Assembly: GCA_031267775.1 (NCBI GenBank)
Contig: JAIRYL010000204.1
Span: forward strand, 1 to 13,580
Length of the DNA stretch: 13,580 nucleotides
Source of the DNA: Tannerellaceae bacterium
GTDB lineage: Bacteria; Bacteroidota; Bacteroidia; Bacteroidales; Tannerellaceae
Reading direction: 5' to 3'
Each line of letters opens with the position of its first letter. The first letter of the stretch is position 1. Shown here piece after piece: positions 7,962 to 13,580 of the stretch. The translations under genes were made by a program, and so were the position numbers. The notes beneath the pieces are model-generated. The model had not been told where the DNA came from. It did no database searches and worked only from the letters and a program-made list of their open reading frames with translations.

Positions 7962-8114
7962 ATGGCAAAAAAAGCGGTAGCAACATTTAAGAAAGGCGAA
8001 GGGCGCACCTATTCTAAAGTGATCAAAATGGTGAAGTCTCCAAAAACCGGAGCTTATGCCTTTCGGGAAGAAATGGTTCCAAATGATGCAGTTAAAGATT
8101 ACTTTGCAAAATAA
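7962..8114 (+). CDS. DUF4295 small ribosomal protein (bL38-type)
   Basis: A 50-residue, very basic protein beginning MAKKAVATFKKGEGRTYSKV and ending NDAVKDYFAK. Length, sequence and position directly after rpmB and rpmG identify the Bacteroidota-specific DUF4295 family. From memory, this protein was seen in the Flavobacterium johnsoniae ribosome structure and named bL38; I hold that link with moderate certainty. It would act in the 50S subunit. The N-terminal half is rich in lysine (positions 3, 4, 10, 11, 19, 22, 25), as expected for rRNA binding. The start is fixed by an AGGAG at 7949-7953. It ends the operon: a strong intrinsic terminator begins 27 bases after its stop. In many relatives, as I recall, ftsY follows here; in this window it does not. 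Confidence 0.9.
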   Translation: MAKKAVATFKKGEGRTYSKVIKMVKSPKTGAYAFREEMVPNDAVKDYFAK

Positions 8115-8140
8115 TGAATTACTCTACATAATAAAGTACG

Positions 8141-8178
8141 AAAACTTCTTCTCAATTTTTGGGAAGGAGTTTTTTTTT
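8141..8178 (+). terminator. Rho-independent terminator of the rpmB-rpmG-bL38 operon
   Basis: A 13-bp stem (8141-8153 with 8161-8173, including two G-U pairs) encloses a 7-base loop AATTTTT, and the 3' arm runs into nine consecutive T residues (8170-8178). It lies 27 bases after the bL38 stop, the right place to end the ribosomal operon. The A-rich 5' end makes it partly bidirectional in appearance. Confidence 0.85.
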
Positions 8179-8234
8179 ACAGCCGGCAACGTACCCGCTT
8201 GACAGGATCACCTGCAAAATCTTACGTTTCTTCA

Positions 8235-8249
8235 CAGACCGCAGGTCTG
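8235..8249 (+). repeat. Small perfect hairpin CAGACC-GCA-GGTCTG
   Basis: Six-bp perfect stem with a 3-base loop, followed by AAT. The hairpin at 8332-8348 (TCAACCC-GGA-GGGTTGA) has the same layout, a 3-base loop and a downstream GAAT, which suggests both are copies of one type of element. Confidence 0.6.
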
Positions 8250-8255
8250 AATGTA

Positions 8256-8291
8256 AATAACCCCCAATGAAGCGTAGCGATTGGGGGATAG
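8256..8291 (+). repeat. Inverted repeat A, left copy (36 bp)
   Basis: Perfect reverse complement of 8401-8436 over 36 bases. The unit is itself palindromic: CCCCCAAT (8261-8268) pairs with ATTGGGGG (8279?-8286 region) around an 11-base centre containing GCGTAGCG. It is followed by a shortened direct relative (ATGAAGC then GGGGGATAGC, 8293-8310) that lacks the centre. Confidence 0.85.
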
Positions 8292-8313
8292 CATGAAGCT
8301 GGGGGATAGCCTG

Positions 8314-8351
8314 ATACCTCTTCTCTCCCCGTCAACCCGGAGGGTTGAATA
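8314..8351 (+). repeat. Inverted repeat B, left copy
   Basis: A 38-base unit whose reverse complement recurs at 8439-8475 with five mismatches and one single-base gap by my hand alignment. Its 3' half contains the perfect hairpin TCAACCC-GGA-GGGTTGA (8332-8348). It lies between A and A', so A-A' pairing would enclose it. Confidence 0.7.
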
Positions 8352-8400
8352 GCTGTTCATACGGCTGTTGAACTTCCGGCACAATCCCATTTTCTCTGCA

Positions 8401-8436
8401 CTATCCCCCAATCGCTACGCTTCATTGGGGGTTATT
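8401..8436 (-). repeat. Inverted repeat A', right copy (36 bp)
   Basis: Perfect 36-base reverse complement of 8256-8291, with 109 bases between the two copies. The identity stops sharply at both ends, which argues for a defined unit rather than a decayed hairpin. Confidence 0.85.
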
Positions 8437-8438
8437 AA

Positions 8439-8475
8439 TATTTAACCCTCCGGGTTGAGGGATGAGAGGAGTTAT
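8439..8475 (-). repeat. Inverted repeat B', right copy
   Basis: Imperfect reverse complement of 8314-8351; the central 15 bases (8444-8458) match perfectly. It starts 2 bases after A' ends and is followed by a third direct copy of GGGGGATAGC at 8477-8486. Confidence 0.7.
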
Positions 8476-8542
8476 TGGGGGATAGCGCTCTTGAGAAACA
8501 AATTTTAATCTCTTAAAGTAGAATTAATTAGAAATAATTCCT

Positions 8543-8550
8543 TATTTTTG
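8543..8550 (+). promoter_or_regulatory. Candidate -7 promoter element for dnaN
   Basis: TATTTTTG matches the Bacteroidota -7 consensus TAnnTTTG exactly, 45 bases before the dnaN ATG and downstream of the repeat block. No clear TTG -33 box is visible at the expected distance. Confidence 0.45.
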
Positions 8551-8595
8551 TTCTGTTTAATATGAATATAATAAATAATTAATAATAAAAGAACC

Positions 8596-9720
8596 ATGAA
8601 ATTTGATGTATCAAGCGCTGCATTATTATCTCGTTTACAGTCGATAAGTAAAGTAATCGCATCTAAAAATTCTTTACCGATATTAGACAGTTTCCTTTTT
8701 GACTTGGAAGGAAACAAACTCACTATAACAGCATCAGATGCGGATACGCGGATGGTTACTTCCATTGAAGTAATGAATGCGGAAGGCGCCGGTAGATTTG
8801 CCGTTACGGCCAAAATATTGCTTGAACCGTTAAAAGAGCTCCCCGAACAGCCGCTCAATTTTGTTATTAATGATGATAATCTGGCAATAGATGTGCATTT
8901 TGAAAACGGGCAATATAACTTTGTCGGTCAGTTTGGCGATACGTATCCGCAGCAGAAACCTTTGAATGACGAGAATACCTCTATCCTGGTCAATGCGCAG
9001 ACCTTGTTAAATGGAATCGGTCGCTCGTTGTTTGCAACGGCCGACGACGAACTTCGTCCGGTGATGAATGGCGTTTATTTCGATATTAAAGAAGATGCGT
9101 TGACTTTTGTAGCTTCCGACGGACATAAATTAGTCCGTTTACGTAATCAGTCCGTTAAATCGGCAACAGAAGCGGCTTTTATTTTACCTAAAAAGCCTGC
9201 TAACCTGCTAAAGAGCGTGCTGGTAAAAGAAATGGGACAAATTGGAATAAAGTTTGACGAAAACAACGCTTATGTAACGTCTCCCAATGTAGAAATGGTT
9301 TGCCGTTTGATAGAAGGCCGTTATCCTAATTATAACAGCGTCATACCACAGGAAAATCCATATAAAGTTATCATTGATCGTCTTTCGTTTCTGAATGCCC
9401 TGAAACGTGTTTCGGTCTTTTCCAATGCCGCCAGCAGTTTGGTAAAATTACATATAGTAGAAAATCGAATGATAATATCGGCGCAAGACATCGATTTTTC
9501 TATATCTGCAGAGGAAAAAATCAATTGCCAATATGATGGGACAGAATTGAAAATAGGCTTTAAAGCAACATTCCTGGTGGAAATATTAAATAATATAGCA
9601 TCGGGAGACATTATTATCGAGTTAGGGGATCCTTCCCGTGCAGGCGTGATTGTCCCTGTAGAAAATGAAGAAAATGAAGAAGCGCTGATGTTACTCATGC
9701 CTATGATGTTAAATGAATAA
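8596..9720 (+). CDS. dnaN: DNA polymerase III beta subunit (sliding clamp)
   Basis: Ring-shaped processivity clamp that tethers DNA polymerase III to DNA and recruits other repair and replication proteins; 374 residues, a normal length. The N-terminus MKFDVSSAALLSRLQSISKV with NSLPILDSFLF is the family opening; a middle-domain signature RPVMNGVYFDI and VASDGHKLVRLR lies near 155-182; the C-terminus EALMLLMPMMLNE matches the segment that forms the partner-peptide pocket. The gene is here far from any dnaA or oriC-like signal, so it does not mark the origin. It is followed after 12 bases by the exonuclease gene, which suggests an operon. A candidate promoter is at 8543-8550, right after the repeat-filled spacer. 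Confidence 0.97.
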   Translation: MKFDVSSAALLSRLQSISKVIASKNSLPILDSFLFDLEGNKLTITASDADTRMVTSIEVMNAEGAGRFAVTAKILLEPLKELPEQPLNFVINDDNLAIDVHFENGQYNFVGQFGDTYPQQKPLNDENTSILVNAQTLLNGIGRSLFATADDELRPVMNGVYFDIKEDALTFVASDGHKLVRLRNQSVKSATEAAFILPKKPANLLKSVLVKEMGQIGIKFDENNAYVTSPNVEMVCRLIEGRYPNYNSVIPQENPYKVIIDRLSFLNALKRVSVFSNAASSLVKLHIVENRMIISAQDIDFSISAEEKINCQYDGTELKIGFKATFLVEILNNIASGDIIIELGDPSRAGVIVPVENEENEEALMLLMPMMLNE

Positions 9721-9732
9721 TTAATCCGATAA

Positions 9733-10503
9733 ATGCAGTTAAACTTAAAGAACCCGTTGGTCTTCTTCGATTTGGAGACAACGGGTATTAATATTGTTAA
9801 GGATCGTATTGTCGAAGTATCATTCGTCAAAGTATATACGAATGGAAAAGAAGAGTCTAAAACGCGAAGGATAAATCCGGGAATCCCTATCCCGCCCGAA
9901 GCGACGGCGATTCACGGCATATCAGATGAAGACGTAAAAGATTGTCTTACTTTTAGAGAAATAGCAAAGTCATTAGCTATTCAAATAGAAGGCTGTGATT
10001 TAGCCGGGTTTAACTCCAACCGTTTCGATATACCCATGCTTGCCGAAGAGTTTCTGCGCGCCGGCGTGGATATAGAGTTAAGCCGTCGTAAGTTTGTAGA
10101 CGTACAGACTATCTTCCATAAAATGGAACAGCGTACCTTATCGGCTGCTTATAAGTTTTATTGCAATAAAGAATTAGAAAACGCTCATACGTCTAAAGCT
10201 GATACAATAGCGACATACGAGATATTAAAGGCTCAATTAGACAGGTATCCCGATTTGAAAAACGACATAGCCTTTCTGTCTGAATTTTCCAGCTTTGGCA
10301 ACAATGTTGATTTTTCCGGCCGGATGGTGTACAATGATAAAGGCAAGGAAGTTATTAACTTTGGTAAATACAAGGGGCAGTTGGTAACTGAAGTATTGCA
10401 GAAAGACCCGGGGTATTACAGTTGGATTATGAATGGCGATTTTCCGCTGAATACAAAAAAAATGTTGACTGAAATCAAACTAAGAGGTTTTAATTCAAAA
10501 TAA
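9733..10503 (+). CDS. DnaQ-like DEDDh 3'-5' exonuclease
   Basis: Predicted 3'-5' exonuclease of the DEDDh group, 256 residues. The three exo motifs are complete: FDLETTG with Asp13 and Glu15 (Exo I), NSNRFDIPML with Asp99 (Exo II), and HTSKAD with His152 and Asp157 (Exo III). The C-terminus has the small domain seen in ExoX-like proteins, with INFGKYKG (208-215) and YYSWIMNGDFP (228-238). It may proofread for the replisome or trim DNA in repair; its position 12 bases after dnaN favours replication or repair, but it is not the DnaQ epsilon subunit with certainty. The stop is separated from the next gene by a single base. Confidence 0.9.
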   Translation: MQLNLKNPLVFFDLETTGINIVKDRIVEVSFVKVYTNGKEESKTRRINPGIPIPPEATAIHGISDEDVKDCLTFREIAKSLAIQIEGCDLAGFNSNRFDIPMLAEEFLRAGVDIELSRRKFVDVQTIFHKMEQRTLSAAYKFYCNKELENAHTSKADTIATYEILKAQLDRYPDLKNDIAFLSEFSSFGNNVDFSGRMVYNDKGKEVINFGKYKGQLVTEVLQKDPGYYSWIMNGDFPLNTKKMLTEIKLRGFNSK

Positions 10504-10504
10504 G

Positions 10505-11656
10505 ATGAATAATTTTGAGTTTTGTAATCCGGTAAAAGTAGTTTTTGGAAAGGGAACGATCGCCCGTTTATCTGCTTTGATTCCTGAAGGTTTAAAGGTA
10601 CTGGTGATTTATGGCGGCGGAAGTATCAAAAAGAATGGGATATATGAACAGGTAGCCGACGCATTGAATGGCTTTCAATGGTTGGAGTTTTCCGGTATCG
10701 AGGCGAATCCGCATTATGAAACATGTATGCAGGCGGTTGAACTTGTCAGGAAAGAAAAGATACATTTTCTCCTTGCCGTAGGAGGGGGGTCGGTGATTGA
10801 CGCCACTAAATTTATAGCGGCTGCCGTTCCGTTTGAAGGCGATCCGTGGGATATCCTTGCTAAGGGAAGTCCTGTAAAAGAAGCCATGCCTCTGGGCGCA
10901 GTTCTTACGCTGCCCGCTACCGGTTCGGAAATGAATGAAAGAGCCGTTATTTCCCGTGTTTCCGAAGGGAAGAAACTCAATTTTGCAACTCTGTTTGTTT
11001 TTCCGAAATTCGCTGTAATGGATCCGGAAGCTACGTATTCGTTGCCTGCTCGCCAGGTAGCCAATGGAGTGGTTGATTCGTTTATTCATGTTATCGAACA
11101 ATATCTGACTTACCCCGTCAACGCTAACGTGCAGGATGCTTTTGCCGAAAGTTTAATGAAGATTATTGTAGAAGAAGGGCGGAAAGTATTAAGCGACCCT
11201 TTGAATTACGATATACGCGCCAACCTGATGTGGGCGGCAACGAATGCATTGAATGGCTGGATAGGACAGGGAACGCCGCAAGACTGGTCGTCGCATCGTA
11301 TCGGCTATGCGTTGACGGCGCAGTTTGGGTTAGACCATGCGGAAACGTTGGCCGTTATCCTTCCGGGCGTGATGGAATATATGCGCAGGGAGAAGCGGGA
11401 AAAAATACTTCAATTGGGCGTTGCCGTTTTCAATATAACCGAAGGGAATCCGGAAGAACGCATGAACAAAGTTATTGAAACGGTTGAAACGTTTTTTCGT
11501 GATATGGGCTTGAAAACGCGCTTGAACGAATATGAAATAAAGGAATCCGATCTGGATAAGTTAGTAGAGCCTATTGCCCAAATGGGATGGGTATTAGGCG
11601 AGTATGGAACTATAGATGCAACGGTAGCCCGTGAAATTTTGAGGTTACGATTGTAA
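10505..11656 (+). CDS. yqhD: YqhD-like NADPH-dependent iron-containing alcohol dehydrogenase
   Basis: Cytosolic group III alcohol dehydrogenase that, in relatives such as E. coli YqhD, reduces a range of aldehydes (butanal, glyoxals, products of lipid peroxidation) with NADPH. The 383 residues align closely with YqhD from MNNFEF through FGKGTIA, the nucleotide-binding YGGGSIKKNG (36-45), AVGGGSVIDATKF (91-103) and LTLPATGSE (134-142). The metal ligands are predicted as Asp191, His195, His264 and His278, with spacings 4, 69 and 14, identical to those I recall for E. coli YqhD (194/198/267/281). It begins one base after the exonuclease stop, so translation is probably coupled. This catabolic or detoxifying gene is an unexpected member of a replication and CoA cluster. 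The gene symbol refers to family likeness; native substrate unknown. Confidence 0.9.
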   Translation: MNNFEFCNPVKVVFGKGTIARLSALIPEGLKVLVIYGGGSIKKNGIYEQVADALNGFQWLEFSGIEANPHYETCMQAVELVRKEKIHFLLAVGGGSVIDATKFIAAAVPFEGDPWDILAKGSPVKEAMPLGAVLTLPATGSEMNERAVISRVSEGKKLNFATLFVFPKFAVMDPEATYSLPARQVANGVVDSFIHVIEQYLTYPVNANVQDAFAESLMKIIVEEGRKVLSDPLNYDIRANLMWAATNALNGWIGQGTPQDWSSHRIGYALTAQFGLDHAETLAVILPGVMEYMRREKREKILQLGVAVFNITEGNPEERMNKVIETVETFFRDMGLKTRLNEYEIKESDLDKLVEPIAQMGWVLGEYGTIDATVAREILRLRL

Positions 11657-11666
11657 TAAAAGACGG

Positions 11667-11683
11667 TATGAAACCGTTTCATA
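11667..11683 (+). repeat. Inverted repeat TATGAAA-CCG-TTTCATA before coaBC
   Basis: Perfect 7-bp inverted repeat with a 3-base centre, 10 bases after the yqhD-like stop and 31 bases before coaBC. There is no T run after it, so it is not an ordinary intrinsic terminator; it could be an operator half-site pair or an mRNA hairpin. A TATAATTTG sequence at 11692-11700 downstream resembles a -7 element imperfectly. Confidence 0.5.
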
Positions 11684-11714
11684 GTGTGTCTGTATAATTT
11701 GCATAAACAAGGAA

Positions 11715-12917
11715 ATGCTGAAAGACAAAAAGATTATAGTAGGTATAACGGGAAGTATAGCGGCTTATAAAGCGGCTTATATTATTCGTGGATTAGTGAA
11801 GAAAGGAGCAGAGGTACAAGTGGTTATCACTCCTTCGGGGAAGGAATTCATAACGCCGGTTACCCTTTCTGCCTTGAGTGGCAATCCTGTTATCAGCGAG
11901 TTTTTTTCAAATCGCGACGGTACGTGGAACAGTCATGTTGATTTAGGTCTCTGGGCAGACGCTATGCTGATTGCTCCGGCTACGGCCTCGACCCTTGGGA
12001 AAATGGCAAACGGTATTGCCGACAATATGCTGATTACAACTTACCTGTCATGCAAAGCCCCTGTTTTTATTGCTCCGGCCATGGATTTGGATATGTTTGC
12101 CCATCCGGCCACCCGGCATAATTTAGATAAACTCTGTTCTTTCGGCAATTATATCATAGAACCGGCCGAAGGAGAACTGGCAAGCCATCTGGTTGGTAAA
12201 GGGCGGATGGAAGAGCCGGATTGTATTATCCGCAGGCTGGAAACATTCTTTGCTTCCCGGAACGACCTTCAAAAAAAAAAGATTCTGATAACGGCCGGCC
12301 CTACCTGTGAAAAGATAGACCCGGTGCGTTTTATAGGGAATTATTCATCCGGCAAAATGGGATTTGCTCTTGCCGAAGTTTGCGCGCAGAGAGGGGCCGA
12401 CGTTATTTTGCTGTCCGGGCCTGTCGCATTGACCGCCTCTCATCCCGGTATCAAGCGAATCGATGTTGAATCTGCCGAAGAAATGTATCAGGCGGCAATT
12501 TCCCTTTTTCCGGAGACCGACGCCGCTATCTTGTGCGCGGCAGTCGCCGATTATCGTCCGGAAGCAGCTTTCCGGGAAAAGATAAAAAGGGAAAGCAAGG
12601 GAGAGATAATCCTTCGGCTGATTCCCAATAAAGATATTGCCGCTTCTCTTGGGGCGATAAAAAAAGAAAACCAGAAGTTGGCAGGTTTTGCTTTGGAAAC
12701 GAACAATGAGCTTGCGTATGCCAAAGCTAAATTAGAAAAGAAGAATCTTGATTTTATTGTACTCAATTCATTAAATGAACCGGGAGCAGGTTTCCGCACG
12801 GATACGAATAAAATAACCATTCTCGACCATACAGGCAGGGTAACCGGCTATCCTGTGAAAAACAAGCAGGAAGTGGCATTGGATATTGTAGACAAGTTAG
12901 CTGATTTATTGAAATGA
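11715..12917 (+). CDS. coaBC: Bifunctional CoaBC: phosphopantothenoylcysteine synthetase/decarboxylase
   Basis: Carries out two steps of coenzyme A synthesis: CTP-dependent joining of 4'-phosphopantothenate and cysteine (CoaB) and FMN-dependent decarboxylation to 4'-phosphopantetheine (CoaC). The 400 residues have the usual two-domain length. CoaC (about 1-180) shows GITGSIAAYKA (10-20), the catalytic His74 in SHVDL, APATASTLGKMANGIADN (87-104) and a PAMDLDMF motif (121-128). CoaB (about 187-400) shows ITAGPTCEKIDPVRFIGNYS (192-211), SSGKMG (211-216), CAAVADYRP (274-282) and KKNLDFIVLN (342-351). Two CoaC positions differ from E. coli Dfp: Asp124 where Asn125 stands, and Ser157 in the flap ASHLVGKGRM where Cys158 stands. 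Its TGA overlaps the next gene's ATG, so the two are coupled. Confidence 0.95.
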   Translation: MLKDKKIIVGITGSIAAYKAAYIIRGLVKKGAEVQVVITPSGKEFITPVTLSALSGNPVISEFFSNRDGTWNSHVDLGLWADAMLIAPATASTLGKMANGIADNMLITTYLSCKAPVFIAPAMDLDMFAHPATRHNLDKLCSFGNYIIEPAEGELASHLVGKGRMEEPDCIIRRLETFFASRNDLQKKKILITAGPTCEKIDPVRFIGNYSSGKMGFALAEVCAQRGADVILLSGPVALTASHPGIKRIDVESAEEMYQAAISLFPETDAAILCAAVADYRPEAAFREKIKRESKGEIILRLIPNKDIAASLGAIKKENQKLAGFALETNNELAYAKAKLEKKNLDFIVLNSLNEPGAGFRTDTNKITILDHTGRVTGYPVKNKQEVALDIVDKLADLLK

Positions 12918-13580
12918 AAATAAGAAAGATATTCCTGTTTATATGCCTGTCTGCCGCCGGATTTTGCGGGGCGCAGGCGCAGGAGATTAATGCCCGGATA
13001 ACGATAAACAGCGATAAAATTCAGGGCAGTAAACAAATATATACGTCGCTTCAGACAGCTTTAACGGAGTTTGTTAATAACAGGAAGTGGACAGACGCCA
13101 CTTTTGCCGTAAATGAAAAGATAGACTGTACAATGACTATCATTATTAATGGACGCGAGGGCGATACGTTCAAGTCGGAAATACAGATACAAGCGCGTCG
13201 TCCGGTTTATAATTCGAGTTATTCCACAGCTATATTGAACTTCCGCGACGTACAGCTCGATTTTGAATACATAGAGTTCTCTCCATTGGAATATACGGAG
13301 AATACGCTGCAAAATAATCTTACAGCCACGGTTATTTATTACATCTATCTTATCCTGGGATTTGATTTCGACAGTTTTTCTGCCAAAGGCGGGACTTCCT
13401 TTTTCCAGCAAGCGCAGCAAATCGTTAATTTATGTCAGTCGCAACCCACTTGGAACGGTTGGAAAGCATTCGACAATAATCGCAACCGGCACGCCCTCGT
13501 CACGGCTATTACAGAGAGTCAGGCTGAGCCGTTCCGCGATATATGGTATACCTATCACCGGAAAGGACTGGACGAAATGG
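12914..13580 (+). CDS. DUF4835 family protein (PorD-type), 3' end beyond window
   Basis: The first 222 codons of a gene that runs off the right edge. Its ATG overlaps the coaBC stop (ATGA), a typical coupled arrangement. Residues 1-22 (MKIRKIFLFICLSAAGFCGA, then QA) look like a cleavable signal peptide with cleavage near AQA-QE, and no lipobox is seen, so the mature protein should be periplasmic. The following part (INARITINSDKIQGSKQIYT, then LQTALTEFVNNRKW) and the segments LNFRDVQLDFEYIEFSP and YYIYLILGFDFDSF match the DUF4835 family as I know it. Some databases call this family PorD and tie it to the type IX secretion system; that role is inferred, and nothing else of that system is in the window. 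recN usually follows in relatives, outside this sequence. Confidence 0.8.
   Translation, partial: MKIRKIFLFICLSAAGFCGAQAQEINARITINSDKIQGSKQIYTSLQTALTEFVNNRKWTDATFAVNEKIDCTMTIIINGREGDTFKSEIQIQARRPVYNSSYSTAILNFRDVQLDFEYIEFSPLEYTENTLQNNLTATVIYYIYLILGFDFDSFSAKGGTSFFQQAQQIVNLCQSQPTWNGWKAFDNNRNRHALVTAITESQAEPFRDIWYTYHRKGLDEM

Larger units (their letters stand above)
8179..8595 (+). other. Gene-free spacer filled with palindromic repeats, then the dnaN leader
   Basis: About 417 bases without a supportable gene on either strand. From left to right it holds: a small hairpin (8235-8249), repeat A (8256-8291), a shortened relative of A (8293-8310), repeat B (8314-8351), an unstructured stretch (8352-8400), inverted A' (8401-8436), inverted B' (8439-8475) and a further GGGGGATAGC copy (8477-8486). 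The last 100 bases are AT-rich and carry the candidate dnaN promoter. No CRISPR spacing, tRNA or known riboswitch is recognisable. Confidence 0.7.

Noticed and set aside
8235..8486. CRISPR array
   Set aside because: The repeats are few, mixed in orientation and unevenly spaced, with no unique spacers of constant length and no cas genes nearby.
8505..8858. Minus-strand open frame of 117 codons over the dnaN start
   Set aside because: Most of it is antisense to the conserved first domain of the sliding clamp, with no visible domain or ribosome-binding signal.
8596..9720. dnaN as a marker of the replication origin
   Set aside because: No dnaA, DnaA-box cluster or AT-rich unwinding region was seen, and in this phylum dnaN often lies away from the origin.
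11667..11683. Intrinsic terminator after the yqhD-like gene
   Set aside because: The hairpin is not followed by a T run.

Overview
The window reads as a chromosomal stretch from a Bacteroidales-type (phylum Bacteroidota) anaerobe. Several signs point there: a 50-residue DUF4295/bL38 gene directly after rpmB and rpmG, a DUF4835 (PorD-type) gene directly after coaBC, promoter elements of the TAnnTTTG type, and a trimeric NADH-linked [FeFe]-hydrogenase typical of fermenting gut or oral relatives. The species cannot be named from the sequence. All recognised genes lie on the + strand.

Layout. (1) 17-2548: an RlmI-like rRNA methyltransferase and a PLP aminotransferase of unknown substrate. (2) 2624-6775: a compact hydrogenase operon in the order HydB-HydA-HydC. 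It has all flavin, NADH, Fe-S and H-cluster motifs, so it probably couples NADH and ferredoxin to H2 evolution or uptake; no maturation genes (hydE/F/G) are in the window. (3) 6837-7376: an exported thiol peroxidase of the glutathione peroxidase family. (4) 7482-8114: rpmB-rpmG-bL38, a small ribosomal-protein operon with a recognisable promoter and a strong intrinsic terminator (8141-8178). (5) 8179-8595: a spacer without a gene, filled with palindromic repeats, including two long inverted repeats in crossed order (A-B-A'-B'). (6) 8596-13580: dnaN, a DnaQ-like exonuclease, a YqhD-like alcohol dehydrogenase, coaBC and the start of a DUF4835/PorD gene that runs off the end.

How the parts work together. 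The hydrogenase and the YqhD-like dehydrogenase both dispose of reducing power (H2, and NADPH-dependent aldehyde reduction), in keeping with fermentative life. The peroxidase would protect the envelope from peroxides. The remaining genes are housekeeping: ribosome, replication clamp, coenzyme A synthesis.

Most worth a second look are the crossed inverted repeats before dnaN, the CoaC active-site substitutions (Asn to Asp, Cys to Ser), the Shine-Dalgarno-like sites before rpmG and bL38 in a phylum that rarely uses them, and the yqhD-like gene inside an otherwise familiar dnaN-exonuclease-coaBC-porD cluster. I found no clear previously undescribed multi-gene system.
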